Assembly (NCBI RefSeq): GCF_020181035.1
Contig: NZ_JAIQYY010000002.1
Span: forward strand, 403,219 to 467,218
Length of the DNA stretch: 64,000 bases
Direction of reading: 5' to 3'
Source: Streptomyces sp. CoH27
GTDB taxonomy: Bacteria; Actinomycetota; Actinomycetes; Streptomycetales; Streptomycetaceae
In this document: piece after piece, positions 1 to 9,051 of the stretch
Layout: each line of letters begins with the position of its first letter
Position numbering within the stretch: the first letter of the stretch is position 1
Translations under genes and position numbers: made by a program
Notes under the pieces: generated by a model
Databases searched by the model: none
The model's input: only the letters and a program-made list of their open reading frames with translations
What the model was told of the DNA's origin: nothing

Positions 1-1
1 G

Positions 2-331
2 AACTCGCTCTACGCCATCAACGAGCCGGTGGCCGACGGCGCCTACACGGCCCTCGCCGCACGCGGCCTGACCCGGCAGGTGACCATCGGCGCCATCGAC
101 GGCGCATGCGAGGGCGTGCGCGACGTCAGATCCGGCAGGTACGCGGCCACCGTCATGCAGTTCCCGATCAGGATGGCCGACCAGGGCGTGACCGCGGTCA
201 CCGACTTCGTCAGGAAAGGGAAGAAACCGTCCGGCTTCACGGACACAGGCACGGTACTCATCACCGACAGGCCGGTGCCGGGACTGCCGTCCCGGAACAC
301 CGACTGGGGACTCCGGCACTGCTGGGGGTGA
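2..331 (+). CDS. Sugar ABC transporter substrate-binding protein, C-terminal part (cut by window edge)
   Basis: This is the end of a ribose-type (type 1 periplasmic-binding fold) sugar receptor, the extracellular ligand binder of an ABC importer. The frame is open from base 2 and stops with TGA at 329-331, leaving about 109 residues. Family-like segments are GAIDGACEGVRDVRSG (the second-lobe strand and helix before the hinge) and ATVMQFPIRMADQGV, the hinge-proximal stretch with the usual V-Q-P and G spacing. A typical RbsB-like receptor is about 320-380 residues, so most of the gene lies outside the window. A matching permease begins 39 bases downstream, so the two form one import operon. The sugar cannot be named from this fragment. 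Confidence 0.8.
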   Translation, partial: NSLYAINEPVADGAYTALAARGLTRQVTIGAIDGACEGVRDVRSGRYAATVMQFPIRMADQGVTAVTDFVRKGKKPSGFTDTGTVLITDRPVPGLPSRNTDWGLRHCWG

Positions 332-370
332 TCTTCGGACGCCGACCGGCGAAGGGATCAGTAACGGATC

Positions 371-1384
371 ATGAGATCTCCCGTCACCACCAGTCCCGCC
401 GACGACAGTGAACCGGGCACGGCACTGCGGGACACGTTGCGGTACGCCCTGCGCACACCGGCCATCGGCCCACTCGTGGCCCTGGCCGTCGCCGTCCTGG
501 TCTTCTCGGTCACGACAGACACCTTTCTGACACCGGAAAACCTTTCACTGGTACTGCAGCAGTCCATCGTGATCGGCACGCTGGCGCTGGGTCAGTCCCT
601 GATCATCCTCACCGCGGGCATCGACCTGTCGAACGGAGCCATCGCGGTACTCGGCACGCTCGCCATGGCCAAGCCCGTCTTCGAGGGGAGCAGCCCCGCG
701 GCGGCGCTGCTGGTGGGCCTGGCCGTGGCGACCTGCCTCGGACTCGTCAACGGTCTGCTCGTGGCCCGGCTGGACCTGCCGCCCTTCATCGTGACCCTGG
801 GTGCGCTGACCGTCATCTACGCCGTGAGCAGGCTCTACTCCCAGTCCCGCAGCTATCCGGTGACGAGCGGCCTGCTTCTCTTCTGGGGGAACGGCGTCCA
901 CCTCGGCAGCGTGCTCATCACCTGGGGGACGTTCCTGCTCGTGGGTCTGTTCGCCTTCTTCTGGTACGTGCTCGGCAAGACGGCCTGGGGCCGGCACATC
1001 TACGCCGTCGGCAACGCACCCGAGTCCGCCCGCCTGACCGGCATCAGCGTGCGGCGCACGGTCCTGTCGGTCTACCTCACCGCCGGTCTTCTCTACGGCA
1101 TCGCCGCCTGGCAGTCCTTCGGCCGCATCCCCAACGCCGACCCCAACTCCTACCAGACGGCGAACCTGGAGAGCATCACCGCCGTCGTCATCGGCGGGAC
1201 CAGCCTGTTCGGCGGCCGGGGAAGCATCGCCGGGACGCTCATCGGAACGCTCATCGTCACCGTGCTCCGCTCCGGCCTCACCCAAGCGGGTGTCGACAGC
1301 CTCTACCAGGACGTCGCGACCGGGACCCTCGTCGTCGTCGCGGTCGGCGTCGACAAGGTCCTGCGCAAAGGCAGCGCACACTGA
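371..1384 (+). CDS. Ribose-type sugar ABC transporter permease (RbsC family)
   Basis: This 337-residue membrane subunit of a carbohydrate ABC importer belongs to the BPD_transp_2/RbsC family. It has about eight to ten hydrophobic segments, the family signature TAGIDLSNGAI near residue 75, and the C-terminal coupling motif IGGTSLFGGRGSIAGT near residue 275. Its length is normal for RbsC-like permeases (310-350). The start is ATG at 371 with only a weak purine stretch (AAGGGA) 13 bases upstream. It follows the substrate-binding gene by 39 bases, and the next gene converges on it, so the ATPase (RbsA type) must lie upstream of the window or elsewhere. The substrate is unknown; ribose, xylose or a polyol are all possible. 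Confidence 0.88.
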   Translation: MRSPVTTSPADDSEPGTALRDTLRYALRTPAIGPLVALAVAVLVFSVTTDTFLTPENLSLVLQQSIVIGTLALGQSLIILTAGIDLSNGAIAVLGTLAMAKPVFEGSSPAAALLVGLAVATCLGLVNGLLVARLDLPPFIVTLGALTVIYAVSRLYSQSRSYPVTSGLLLFWGNGVHLGSVLITWGTFLLVGLFAFFWYVLGKTAWGRHIYAVGNAPESARLTGISVRRTVLSVYLTAGLLYGIAAWQSFGRIPNADPNSYQTANLESITAVVIGGTSLFGGRGSIAGTLIGTLIVTVLRSGLTQAGVDSLYQDVATGTLVVVAVGVDKVLRKGSAH

Positions 1385-1437
1385 CGACGGCGCGCTGCGG
1401 GCGCACCTGCGGACGTACGGGAGGCGGTGCCGGCGGC

Positions 1438-1453
1438 GCCCCGGTGCCGGGGC
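1438..1453. terminator. Short G+C hairpin between convergent genes
   Basis: A perfect 7-bp inverted repeat (GCCCCGG / CCGGGGC) with a 2-base loop sits between the permease stop (1384) and the TPR gene stop (1485). It could act as a bidirectional terminator. A run of C follows at about 1463-1472. There is no U tract on either strand. Confidence 0.35.
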
Positions 1454-1484
1454 GGGCTGTCGCCCCCCCCCCGCGCCCGCCGCA

Positions 1485-4445
1485 TCACCCGTTGTCGCGC
1501 AGCCGGGCCGCCAGGGAGGTCAGCGGCTCGGTCGCCTCGGTGTGGCCCAGGGCGCTCAGGCGGGAGACCGCCGTGTCGAGGCGGGCGAGGGCGGGGGCGG
1601 GGCGTTCCAGGTAGAGGCCCTCCACGGCAGCCGCGAGACGGACGCACTCGGCCCACTCACCGGCGGGGTCCTCGTCGGGTCCCGGTTCGCCGAGCAGGGT
1701 GAGGGCCTTGTCCAGAGCGGCCAGGGCGGTCTCGTATTCACGGGCGTAGGCGTTGACCCGTCCGTGTTCGTAGGCCAGGGCACTGTCCAGGGAGCGGCCG
1801 CGGGCCTCGTACCCCGCGGCGCGGGCCTCGTCGGCGATCCTGCCCGCGTCGGCGAGACAGGCGAGGGCGTCGGCCAGGCCCTCGGAACCCTGCTTCTGGG
1901 CCTGGAGCCGGGCGAGTTCGCGCAGGCAGTTGCTGAGCTGCTCGTAGCGCGGGGCCCGGGCGTGGGCGGCGAGGGCCTGGTCCGCGGCCTCGCGGGCCCG
2001 GCCGAACTCGCCGGACTCGGCGAGGAGTACGGCGGTCTCCGCGGCGATCATGGCGTGGCTCCCGGGGTCGTCGGCCCAGCCGGCCGACTCGGCCGCGAGA
2101 GCGGCGAACTCCGCGGTGGCGGCCTTGAGGTCCTCGCCCGCGTGCAGCGCGCGGGCGCGGGTCAGGCGCAGCTGGGCGACGAGCCGGTCGTCCACCTCTC
2201 CGGCGGCGACGTCCGGTTCGGCCAGGAGGGAGTCGAGCAGCGCGATGCAGTCCTCGACGCGGCCCAGGTCGAGGCTGAGCCGGGCCGCGTCGCTGTAGGT
2301 GCAGAACGCGTCCGTGCGGCTGCCGTGGCGCAGCTCCAGCTCCGCGGAGCGCGTCAGGTGCCGCAGTGCCTCGTCGGGGCGGCCCAGGTGCAGGCAGGCC
2401 TGGGCCAGATCACCGTGGAGGCGGGCGGTGCCGGCCGAGTCGGACGGCCGGTCGGCGGCCAGCCGCAGGCTCTCGGTCAGGTCCGCGTGCGCGGCCTGCG
2501 CGTCCCTGAGGCCGAGCTGGATCCGGCCGCGCAGGCCGAGCGTGCGGGGCAGGTGCCAGGCGGGGCCGTGCGCCTTCAGCCGGTCGAGGAGGGCGTCGGT
2601 CTCCGTGACCGCGGCGGGCAGATCGCCGGAGAGGGCGTACGTACTGGCACGCAGCATGAGGGCGCCGGAGACCTGTCCGGCGATGTCGTGCCGGGTGGCG
2701 AATTCGAGCAGCAGGTCCGCCTCGGCGAAGACCGGCGCGATGTGCTCCTCGTTCCTCGACGTCTGCAGACGCAGGCCGAGCGCGGTCGCCCGCAACCGGA
2801 GCAGACGGGCCTCCTGGTACGGGGAGAGGCCGGGCGTCTCTTCGTGCAGCCGCACGAGGGCCGCGTGGGCGGCGGTCAGCGCGGCGGCCTTCGCCTCGGC
2901 TCCGTCGGCACGCTCCGCGGGGATCTCGGCGGCGGGAAGCAGGGCGCAGGCGCGGGCGAGCGCCGCGTGACCCGGCGCTCCGGCCTCGTCGTACAGGCGC
3001 GCGGCCTCCTCGTACCGGGCGGCGGCTTCGCCGAACTCGTCCTTCTCGCCCGCCCGGCTCGCCTCGTCGGCCAGCAGGTCCGCGCGCAAACGTACGAGCG
3101 GTCCCACGGCCGGGTCGTCGGGGTGGGTGTAGTCGGGGGCGGCGACGAGGGTGCGAAGCCGTGCCCAGCAGGCCGCCGCGTCCGGATGCCCCTGCTCGTC
3201 CAACGCCCGTGCCCAGGTGATGAGTTCGGGCAGCGACTCGGGGACGGTGGCGGCCGTACAGACGGCGGGCGCGGCAGCCCGGGCAGCCCGGGCAGCCGGG
3301 GCAGCCGGGGCAGCCGGGGCCACGTCGTCGAGGCCGCGGGTGCGCAGGGTCAGTTCCAGTGCGTCCAGCAGGGGGGCACGGTCGAGGCGGGCCCGGCGCC
3401 GGTCGGTGTGGGCCGTGGTGCCGTTGCGGGTGTCGAAGCGGGCGGCGAGGTCGTCGGCGCGGCGACGCACCTCGGCGCGCAGCCCGGCCACCGTCCAGGT
3501 GCGGCCCGCGTATCCCGCGGCGGGCAGCTCGCCGTGGCCGAGGACTTCGACGCGCTGGAGGAGGACTTCCACACCGGTGAGGAAACCGAGCTGGTCCAGC
3601 GGCGAGTCGACGTCGTCGAACAGACTCCGGTTCTCCGCGAGCAGTTCCAGGCCACGTGCCTCGTTGCCGGTCAGCGCACAGAACTCCAGGTGCCGGCCGA
3701 TCTCCCCGGACATCGAGGGATTGCGCCGGCAGCCGCGGTAACCGGCCAGGTGCAGCTCACGCGCCCGGTCGGTGCGACCGGTGCGCAGCAGGGGAAGCAG
3801 CGCGTACGAGACGGAGCGGGCGGGCTCCTCCTGGCAGGATTCCTTCCCGGCCAGGACGGGCTCCCAGGTGCCGAGCGCCCGCTCGTCGTCGCCCGCCGCA
3901 AGGTGGTACAGGGCACGCTCGCAGATCTCGCAGGCCTCGCAGTCGCTGAGCCTGGTGCGGGTACGGCCCGCCCACAGCTCGTAGGCGAGAGCGGTGTCCT
4001 CGCCGACGTGGGCGGCGAGCTGGTACGCCTGTCCGTAGTAGGGCTGGAGGCCGAGGCCGGCCTTCTCGTACCGGTCGCGCATCTCCGCCAGCCACTGGCG
4101 CAGGCTGGCCAGCGGTATCTCGGGCAGCTGGCGCAGGGCGTGGCCCACCCACTTGAAACGCCAGAACAGCATGTGGCGCAGGCGCTCGTCGAAGACGTCG
4201 GGCTGCTCGTCGAAGAGGGTGAGCAGGCGAGCGAAGACGACGGGCGACTTCCTGGGTTCAGAGCCGTAGTTGTAGGCCTCCTGGAGTTCGAGGAGCGCGT
4301 GGATGAGCGGGACGGGCTCCGCGAACTGCTCGGCGGCGTCGGCCAGTTCCTCGGCGGTGACGGTGCGGGTGCGGCCGTAGGGGCGCCGGTCGTTCTCCTT
4401 CAGCGCCTGGTACAGCTCGTCGGTGGTCCGGGGTGCGGTCGGCAT
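1485..4445 (-). CDS. Large tetratricopeptide-repeat protein paired with an HSP90-family ATPase
   Basis: This 986-residue cytoplasmic protein has no signal peptide or membrane segment. Residues 1 to about 370 form an alpha-helical domain with a Cys cluster (SDCEACEICERAL, near residues 163-175). An Ala/Pro linker follows, encoded by near-perfect 9-bp repeats at about 3274-3325 (residues 373-390). The remaining 600 residues are degenerate TPR-like helical pairs with W/L..G/A..A patterns. The start is ATG at 4443-4445, only two bases after the HSP90 stop, which implies translational coupling. TPR proteins are classic partners of HSP90 in eukaryotes. The pairing suggests a dedicated co-chaperone or client adaptor, but this is inference. 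No enzymatic motif was seen. Confidence 0.8.
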   Translation of the reverse strand: MPTAPRTTDELYQALKENDRRPYGRTRTVTAEELADAAEQFAEPVPLIHALLELQEAYNYGSEPRKSPVVFARLLTLFDEQPDVFDERLRHMLFWRFKWVGHALRQLPEIPLASLRQWLAEMRDRYEKAGLGLQPYYGQAYQLAAHVGEDTALAYELWAGRTRTRLSDCEACEICERALYHLAAGDDERALGTWEPVLAGKESCQEEPARSVSYALLPLLRTGRTDRARELHLAGYRGCRRNPSMSGEIGRHLEFCALTGNEARGLELLAENRSLFDDVDSPLDQLGFLTGVEVLLQRVEVLGHGELPAAGYAGRTWTVAGLRAEVRRRADDLAARFDTRNGTTAHTDRRRARLDRAPLLDALELTLRTRGLDDVAPAAPAAPAARAARAAAPAVCTAATVPESLPELITWARALDEQGHPDAAACWARLRTLVAAPDYTHPDDPAVGPLVRLRADLLADEASRAGEKDEFGEAAARYEEAARLYDEAGAPGHAALARACALLPAAEIPAERADGAEAKAAALTAAHAALVRLHEETPGLSPYQEARLLRLRATALGLRLQTSRNEEHIAPVFAEADLLLEFATRHDIAGQVSGALMLRASTYALSGDLPAAVTETDALLDRLKAHGPAWHLPRTLGLRGRIQLGLRDAQAAHADLTESLRLAADRPSDSAGTARLHGDLAQACLHLGRPDEALRHLTRSAELELRHGSRTDAFCTYSDAARLSLDLGRVEDCIALLDSLLAEPDVAAGEVDDRLVAQLRLTRARALHAGEDLKAATAEFAALAAESAGWADDPGSHAMIAAETAVLLAESGEFGRAREAADQALAAHARAPRYEQLSNCLRELARLQAQKQGSEGLADALACLADAGRIADEARAAGYEARGRSLDSALAYEHGRVNAYAREYETALAALDKALTLLGEPGPDEDPAGEWAECVRLAAAVEGLYLERPAPALARLDTAVSRLSALGHTEATEPLTSLAARLRDNG

Positions 4446-4447
4446 CG

Positions 4448-6304
4448 TCAGCTGTCCTTGCGGAGGGCGTGGGCGAGAAGGTCGAGGAAGGAGCGGTTGA
4501 TGAGGCTCGATTCGGCGGGCCTGAGCGGGCGCCGGGACAGCATCGCGGCCTGCCCGTAGAGGGCTTCGGCGCTGGTGCGGGCCAGTTCGGGTTCGTCGAT
4601 GGTGACGGCCGTACGGACCAGCGGATTGAGCTGGTTGAGGATCAGCTGGGCCCGTGGTGCCTCCTGGCGCAGGTGGCCGAGGATGTCGCCCCACAGGCCG
4701 CCCTGCTGCTCGCGGGCGAGCTGGGAACGGGTGCGCTCGTGCCGGGCCTCGCGGCTGTCGAGGAGGAGGGCGGGGGCGGAGGCGGGCTGGAAGGTGCGCA
4801 GCGCGACGTCGCAGTCGAAGACGGCGAGGGCGTCGCGGGCCAGGGCGAGGTAGGCCGCGGCGGCCAGTTCGGTCTCCCGGTCGACGGGGTCGAGGTGGGC
4901 GGTGAGCGTGGCCGGGTCGAGGTCGGCGACACTGACCTCCGGCCTGATCTCCGGCAGCCGGTGGACCAGTTCACGGTCGTAGGTGTAGCCGCCGTTGACG
5001 ACGCCGAGCCCGGCGGCCGCGGCGATCGCCGCGACCTGCCGGAACTCCTCCACGCTGGAGGTCACGAGCACGGTGCGGTGGGTGCGTGCGAACTCGTCCA
5101 GCGTGGCGTGTCCGTCGGTGGTCTCGAACGGCAGCCACGGCAGCAGCATCCGCAGGATCTCGTCGTCATGCACGGCGAGGGACTTCACGGCCAGGTGGTG
5201 GGCGTGGAGGAAGCGGCCGAGGAGGTCCGGGTCGCTGGCGGCGGTCCGGGCGATCCACGCGCGCAGCCGTTCGGCGAGGGCGTCCCGGACCGCGGCGAGG
5301 GTGTCGTCCTCGTACAGGGACTCGCGGGACGCCGTCGGGCGCAGGCTTTCGGCGTCGACGACGCAGCGGACGAAGAACGCCCACTCGGGCAGGATCTCCT
5401 CGGCCTGCTCGGACAGCAGCATGCCCTTGACGTGCACGCGATGGCCGTGGCGGCGCCCGGCCGGCACCGTCTCGGGCAGCACGCACGCGATGCCCTTCAG
5501 GCCCACGGCCGGCAGGTCCAGCTCGATGGTGTCCAGCGGCGTGAGCCCGAAGACCTCTTCGCCGTACGCGGCCAGCGCGCGGGAGCGGGCTCCCGGCGTG
5601 GGGTACGTACGCGCCCAGGGCGCGGGCTCGGGGTTGACGGGTGCGCCCGGGCCGCCCGCACCGGCTGTGCCGTCGTCGAAGGTCACCGGGTGGCGCAGCA
5701 GGGAGCCGAAGTGCCGGGCCAGCGCGTGCACCTGGGCCGGCCGGGTCCACTCGCCCGCGTCGGCGCGCGGCGTCAGTGTGACGGTGGTGCCGGGCCGGGG
5801 GCGTGCGGAGGCGGGCAGGATGCGGACGGAGTAGCTGCCGTCGCCGCGGCCCCGCCACTCCACGACGGGGGCGTCGGGGGTGCGCGCGGAACGGCTCAGG
5901 ACATGGATCTCGTCCGCCACCAGGAAGCAGGACAGCAGGCCGATGCCGAACTGGCCGATGAAGTCCGCGCGTTGCTCGGCGATCTTCTCGGCGCGCTTGC
6001 TGCTGCGGCCGATCGTGGCGAGGAAGGTGTGCACGTCGGCCTCGGTGAGGCCGACGCCGTCGTCCTCGACACGTACCACCGAACCGTCGGCGTACAGGCG
6101 GATACCGAAGGCATCGGCGGGAGCGGCCGGTTCGAGGCCGTGCCGCGCGGTCAGCGCGTCCACCGCGTTCTGCAGAAGTTCACGCAGATAGACGCGAGGG
6201 CTGGAGTAGAGGTGGTGGGAGAGGAGATCGACGAGGCCGCGCAGATCCACCTGGAAGGTGCGGTCGGCGCCGGCCGGGCTGAGAGGAGTTTCGGGCAGAG
6301 TCAT
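4448..6304 (-). CDS. HSP90-family ATPase (HtpG-like paralogue)
   Basis: This 618-residue GHKL ATPase chaperone has its nucleotide pocket near the N-terminus: ELLQNAVDA (Glu42, Asn46, Asp49), then EDDGVGL (the DxGxG loop, near residue 83), then the lid and GQFGIGLLSCFLV near residues 115-130. The middle domain and a shorter C-terminal domain follow. HtpG proteins are usually about 620-640 residues, so it is full length, although the C-terminal part looks divergent. The start is ATG at 6302-6304, chosen because it precedes the conserved N-terminal strand and leaves a 50-base gap to the upstream gene. The downstream TPR gene is two bases away. It may be a specialised HSP90 rather than the housekeeping copy. 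Confidence 0.88.
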   Translation of the reverse strand: MTLPETPLSPAGADRTFQVDLRGLVDLLSHHLYSSPRVYLRELLQNAVDALTARHGLEPAAPADAFGIRLYADGSVVRVEDDGVGLTEADVHTFLATIGRSSKRAEKIAEQRADFIGQFGIGLLSCFLVADEIHVLSRSARTPDAPVVEWRGRGDGSYSVRILPASARPRPGTTVTLTPRADAGEWTRPAQVHALARHFGSLLRHPVTFDDGTAGAGGPGAPVNPEPAPWARTYPTPGARSRALAAYGEEVFGLTPLDTIELDLPAVGLKGIACVLPETVPAGRRHGHRVHVKGMLLSEQAEEILPEWAFFVRCVVDAESLRPTASRESLYEDDTLAAVRDALAERLRAWIARTAASDPDLLGRFLHAHHLAVKSLAVHDDEILRMLLPWLPFETTDGHATLDEFARTHRTVLVTSSVEEFRQVAAIAAAAGLGVVNGGYTYDRELVHRLPEIRPEVSVADLDPATLTAHLDPVDRETELAAAAYLALARDALAVFDCDVALRTFQPASAPALLLDSREARHERTRSQLAREQQGGLWGDILGHLRQEAPRAQLILNQLNPLVRTAVTIDEPELARTSAEALYGQAAMLSRRPLRPAESSLINRSFLDLLAHALRKDS

Positions 6305-6354
6305 CGGGCAGTCCGGGGTGAGGTGAGCGACGAGCGGCGGATGGGGTGGCGGGT

Positions 6355-7341
6355 TCAGGCGTTGCGCCGGGCGCGGGCGTACATCTCTTCCGGCTTCGCC
6401 ATGTACCGCCAGGGCCACGTGGTGTAGGCGCCCTGCAGCTCGCGGAAGACGCGCGGCAACACGAGCCTCTCGGAGGCCAGGGACAAGGCCATGGCGAACA
6501 TGTTGAAGTCGTGCTGCCAGCCCGGGCGGCGCACATAGGCGGGGTGGAGGATGCTGCGCTCGGCCGATTCCAGCAACTCGTCCTGGATCGCGGGCGAGAT
6601 GAGGCAGTTCTTACGGTCGGACTCGACCCAGTCCTCGATGTGCGCCATGGCGATCACGCAGCCGAGGCGATGGCCATCGGGCGCTGCGGCGAACGCCTCA
6701 CGGGCGTACGCCAGGGCCTCGCCGGGCTCGCCGCCCCAACGGGGCTGCAACTGCGACACCCACTCGACGTGGGTCTCCAGGTCCAGCGGGTCGCGGCGCA
6801 GGGCGGCGTCGAGCCGGGTCTCGTTGACAGCGGGGCCCAGCGACATGCCGCGGCCGGAGGTGAGCAGGCGGCGCCACGGCGTGACCCACTCCGGTCGCAG
6901 CTCAGCGGCCTCCAGCAGCTGCTCCTCGGCGATGTGGAGCCGCTCGTGGAAGACCCGCCACTGCTCCTGCGTGACGTCCACGGCACGCGCGCGGGTGCGC
7001 GCCTCCCAGCCCCAGGTGATGTGGCGCGCCCCGGACATCAGCAGGGCCGTCGCCCGGTGCTCCTTGTCCTCCTCGACGGCCCGGCCGATCCAGTCCTGCA
7101 CACCGTCCAGGTCGGCCAGCTCATCGAGGACTTGATGGTCTCGGCCGAGATCGAAGGGTGCCAGCGCCGCCTTGACCGCCGCCCAGTCACCCGCGCCGGC
7201 CGCCTCCACCAGCGCGAGCACCCGCGCGTCTCCGAGCGCGCGCAGTGTGTACATCCCGTTCTTCTGCCTGCGCGGGACGGGAAGGGCGTACGGATCCGCC
7301 GCCGGTCTCTCCCCACCCCTGCCGAACAGCCTGTCGAACAT
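6355..7341 (-). CDS. Conserved hypothetical protein upstream of the HSP90-family gene
   Basis: This 328-residue soluble protein is not recognised. It begins MFDRLFGRGGERP and consists mainly of helical, Trp-rich segments that look like loosely repeated alpha-alpha units (for example ELRPEWVTPWRRL and the aromatic C-terminal stretch AYTTWPWRY). No signal peptide, membrane span or catalytic motif is visible. The start is ATG at 7339-7341; the frame stays open upstream, but that extension is composed of Arg/Leu/Ser low-complexity residues antisense to a repeat. It lies 50 bases upstream of the HSP90-family gene on the same strand and probably heads the same transcript. Its role in that unit is unknown. 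Confidence 0.65.
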   Translation of the reverse strand: MFDRLFGRGGERPAADPYALPVPRRQKNGMYTLRALGDARVLALVEAAGAGDWAAVKAALAPFDLGRDHQVLDELADLDGVQDWIGRAVEEDKEHRATALLMSGARHITWGWEARTRARAVDVTQEQWRVFHERLHIAEEQLLEAAELRPEWVTPWRRLLTSGRGMSLGPAVNETRLDAALRRDPLDLETHVEWVSQLQPRWGGEPGEALAYAREAFAAAPDGHRLGCVIAMAHIEDWVESDRKNCLISPAIQDELLESAERSILHPAYVRRPGWQHDFNMFAMALSLASERLVLPRVFRELQGAYTTWPWRYMAKPEEMYARARRNA

Positions 7342-7490
7342 GCCGCGCCCTCCCCAGGTTCCGCGTGATCGTCCGGTGCAGCATAAGCGGCCCCACCGAC
7401 ACCGCCTGCAGCTGATCGGCGCTCCTATACACCCGGCGGAGTAGTCATGATGGCTCCCCCCGCAGGATGACCGCGGGTGCCGCATGAGTG

Positions 7491-8648
7491 ATGCTGTGGG
7501 CTGTGACAGCTGATCTTCGCCAAGCCGGAGCCGGAGCCGGAGACGGAAACGGGCACGGGCACGGGAGAGGGACCGGGACCGGGCACGGAACCGGAGGCGC
7601 AGACGGAGACGGGAGCGCCGGTCCGGCATCCGCTCCGTCGTCGCCCCCTGCCGAGCACGCGCACCGGCCTCGCCGCTCCCGGCTGCGGCGGTGGCTGCGG
7701 CGCGCCGCGCTGGGCTGTGCCGTCGTGCTGGTGGTCGTCACCGCGGCCTCGTTCGTCTACAACGCCGTCACGGCCGGGCGCGCCGCGCCGCCGCGGGGGC
7801 TCAGGTACGTGCAGGCCGCCGACATCCGCACGCGCTACCAGACCTGGGGTACGGCGGGCCCACCCGTCGTCCTGGTGCACGGCGCCTTCGAATCCGTGGA
7901 CACCTGGTCGCGCCTTGCCCCGCTGCTCGCCCGCGACCACCGGGTGTACGCGGTCGACCTGACGGGCGACGGATACAGCGAGCGCCACGGCCCGTACACC
8001 GTCGGCCATTTCACCCGGCAGCTCCTGGGCTTCCTGGACGCCATGCACCTCGGCGGCCCGGGCGGGCGCCCGCTGCTGGTGGGGCACTCCAGCGGAGCCG
8101 CCGTGGTCGCCGAGGCGGCGCTGCGGGCCCCTGACCGGCTGGGGGGTGTGATGCTCCTCGACGGCGATGCCCTCGACACGGGCGCCGGGCCGCCGCCGGC
8201 CTTGAAATACGTGCTGATCGACCCGTACCGCACCAGCCTGCTGCGGCTCGGGCTCGGCATCGACGCGGTGATCCGCAGCGTGTACGACGCACAGTGCGGG
8301 CCCTCCTGTCCGCGCCTGGACGCCGCCGGTCTGGATCAGTGGCGACGCCCGCTCCGGGTGCCGGGCGCGGAGAACGCGCTCTGGAGCATGCTGGCTGCGG
8401 GGGTGCCGGGTCTGCCCGCGGACCAGGTGGCCCGGCTCACCGGGGTGCGCCTGCCCAAGTCCGTGGTGTTCGGAGCCCAGGACGACGTGTTCACCCGGCA
8501 GACACCGCAGGAGACCGCCCGGCGCATCGGCGCACCGCCACCCACTCTCATCCCGGGTGCCCGCCACCTGACGCCGGTCTCCAGCCCCGAGGCGGTCGCG
8601 GCAGCCGTGGACAGACTCACCGCGGCATCGGTCGCAGCATCCAGGTGA
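7491..8648 (+). CDS. Membrane-anchored alpha/beta hydrolase
   Basis: This protein of about 385 residues has a Gly/Asn/His/Thr-rich low-complexity N-terminus, one transmembrane helix (about residues 65-88, LGCAVVLVVVTAASF), then an alpha/beta-hydrolase domain outside the membrane. Visible landmarks are VLVHGAFES (oxyanion-hole HG), the nucleophile elbow GHSSGAA with its Ser, an Asp in GAQDDVF, and the catalytic His in GARHLTP near the C-terminus. The substrate is unknown; a surface esterase or peptidase-like function is plausible. The start is uncertain: GTG 7488, ATG 7491 or GTG 7503 are all in frame, and none has a good ribosome-binding site. It is divergent from the gene ending at 6355. Confidence 0.78.
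   Translation: MLWAVTADLRQAGAGAGDGNGHGHGRGTGTGHGTGGADGDGSAGPASAPSSPPAEHAHRPRRSRLRRWLRRAALGCAVVLVVVTAASFVYNAVTAGRAAPPRGLRYVQAADIRTRYQTWGTAGPPVVLVHGAFESVDTWSRLAPLLARDHRVYAVDLTGDGYSERHGPYTVGHFTRQLLGFLDAMHLGGPGGRPLLVGHSSGAAVVAEAALRAPDRLGGVMLLDGDALDTGAGPPPALKYVLIDPYRTSLLRLGLGIDAVIRSVYDAQCGPSCPRLDAAGLDQWRRPLRVPGAENALWSMLAAGVPGLPADQVARLTGVRLPKSVVFGAQDDVFTRQTPQETARRIGAPPPTLIPGARHLTPVSSPEAVAAAVDRLTAASVAASR
7519..7620 (+). repeat. Degenerate hexanucleotide repeat tract inside a coding N-terminus
   Basis: About 100 bases are built from variants of GGAGCC, GGAGAC, GGGCAC and GGACCG in a 6-base period. They encode alternating Gly-Ala, Gly-Asn, Gly-His and Gly-Thr residues ahead of the transmembrane helix of the hydrolase. 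The opposite strand reads as long Arg/Leu runs, which are artefacts. Confidence 0.7.
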
Positions 8649-8656
8649 CCGCGCCG

Positions 8657-8962
8657 TCACCCGGAGACGGAGACGGCGATCTCCGGGTTGCCGTAGCAGG
8701 CGTCGGGGCCGTGTCTGCGGGTGTGGTGCCGCTCCAGGAGGTGACGGGGCGGCGGGCCGGCAGGCGCCAGGTTCAGTGTGTGGATGGCGATGTCGGCGAC
8801 GGCCTCGCAGACGATGGCGTGTTCCAGGGACTTGCGGGCGGTGGCGCCCCAGGTGAAGGGCCCGTGGTGGGCGACGAGTGCGGCGGGCACCTCCGCGGCC
8901 TTCCGGTCGTCCTCTTCCAGCGTGTCCACGATGACGCGGCCGGTGTTGTACGGGTCGCCGGC
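8657..8962 (-). pseudogene. araD: L-ribulose-5-phosphate 4-epimerase remnant (araD, C-terminal third)
   Basis: About 100 codons of a class II aldolase-fold epimerase remain. The frame is bounded upstream by TGA at 8963-8965 and shows PYNTGRVIV, then VAHHGPFTWG, the conserved substrate-loop sequence of AraD, then helices ending in HLLERHHTRRHGPDACYG (normally KHYxRKHGxxAYYGQ). The N-terminal two thirds, including the zinc-binding histidines of the active site, are absent; full-length AraD is about 230 residues. No suitable start is evident, the first being GTG at 8929. The remnant lies between the hydrolase and pntB and has no sugar-catabolic neighbours. Confidence 0.7.
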
Positions 8963-9051
8963 TCACCTCCGTGGTGGGCTTGCGGCCACGGAGGTGTGCC
9001 GGACCGGCCCATCGGCGGGCCGGTCGGACGGCGAACGGGATCGGAACCGGC

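Noticed and set aside
1290..4559. 1089-codon open frame on the plus strand antisense to the TPR gene
   Set aside because: Gly/Val/Gln-rich composition caused by GC-rich codon bias. The minus-strand TPR gene explains the region, with coupled start and proper third-position bias.
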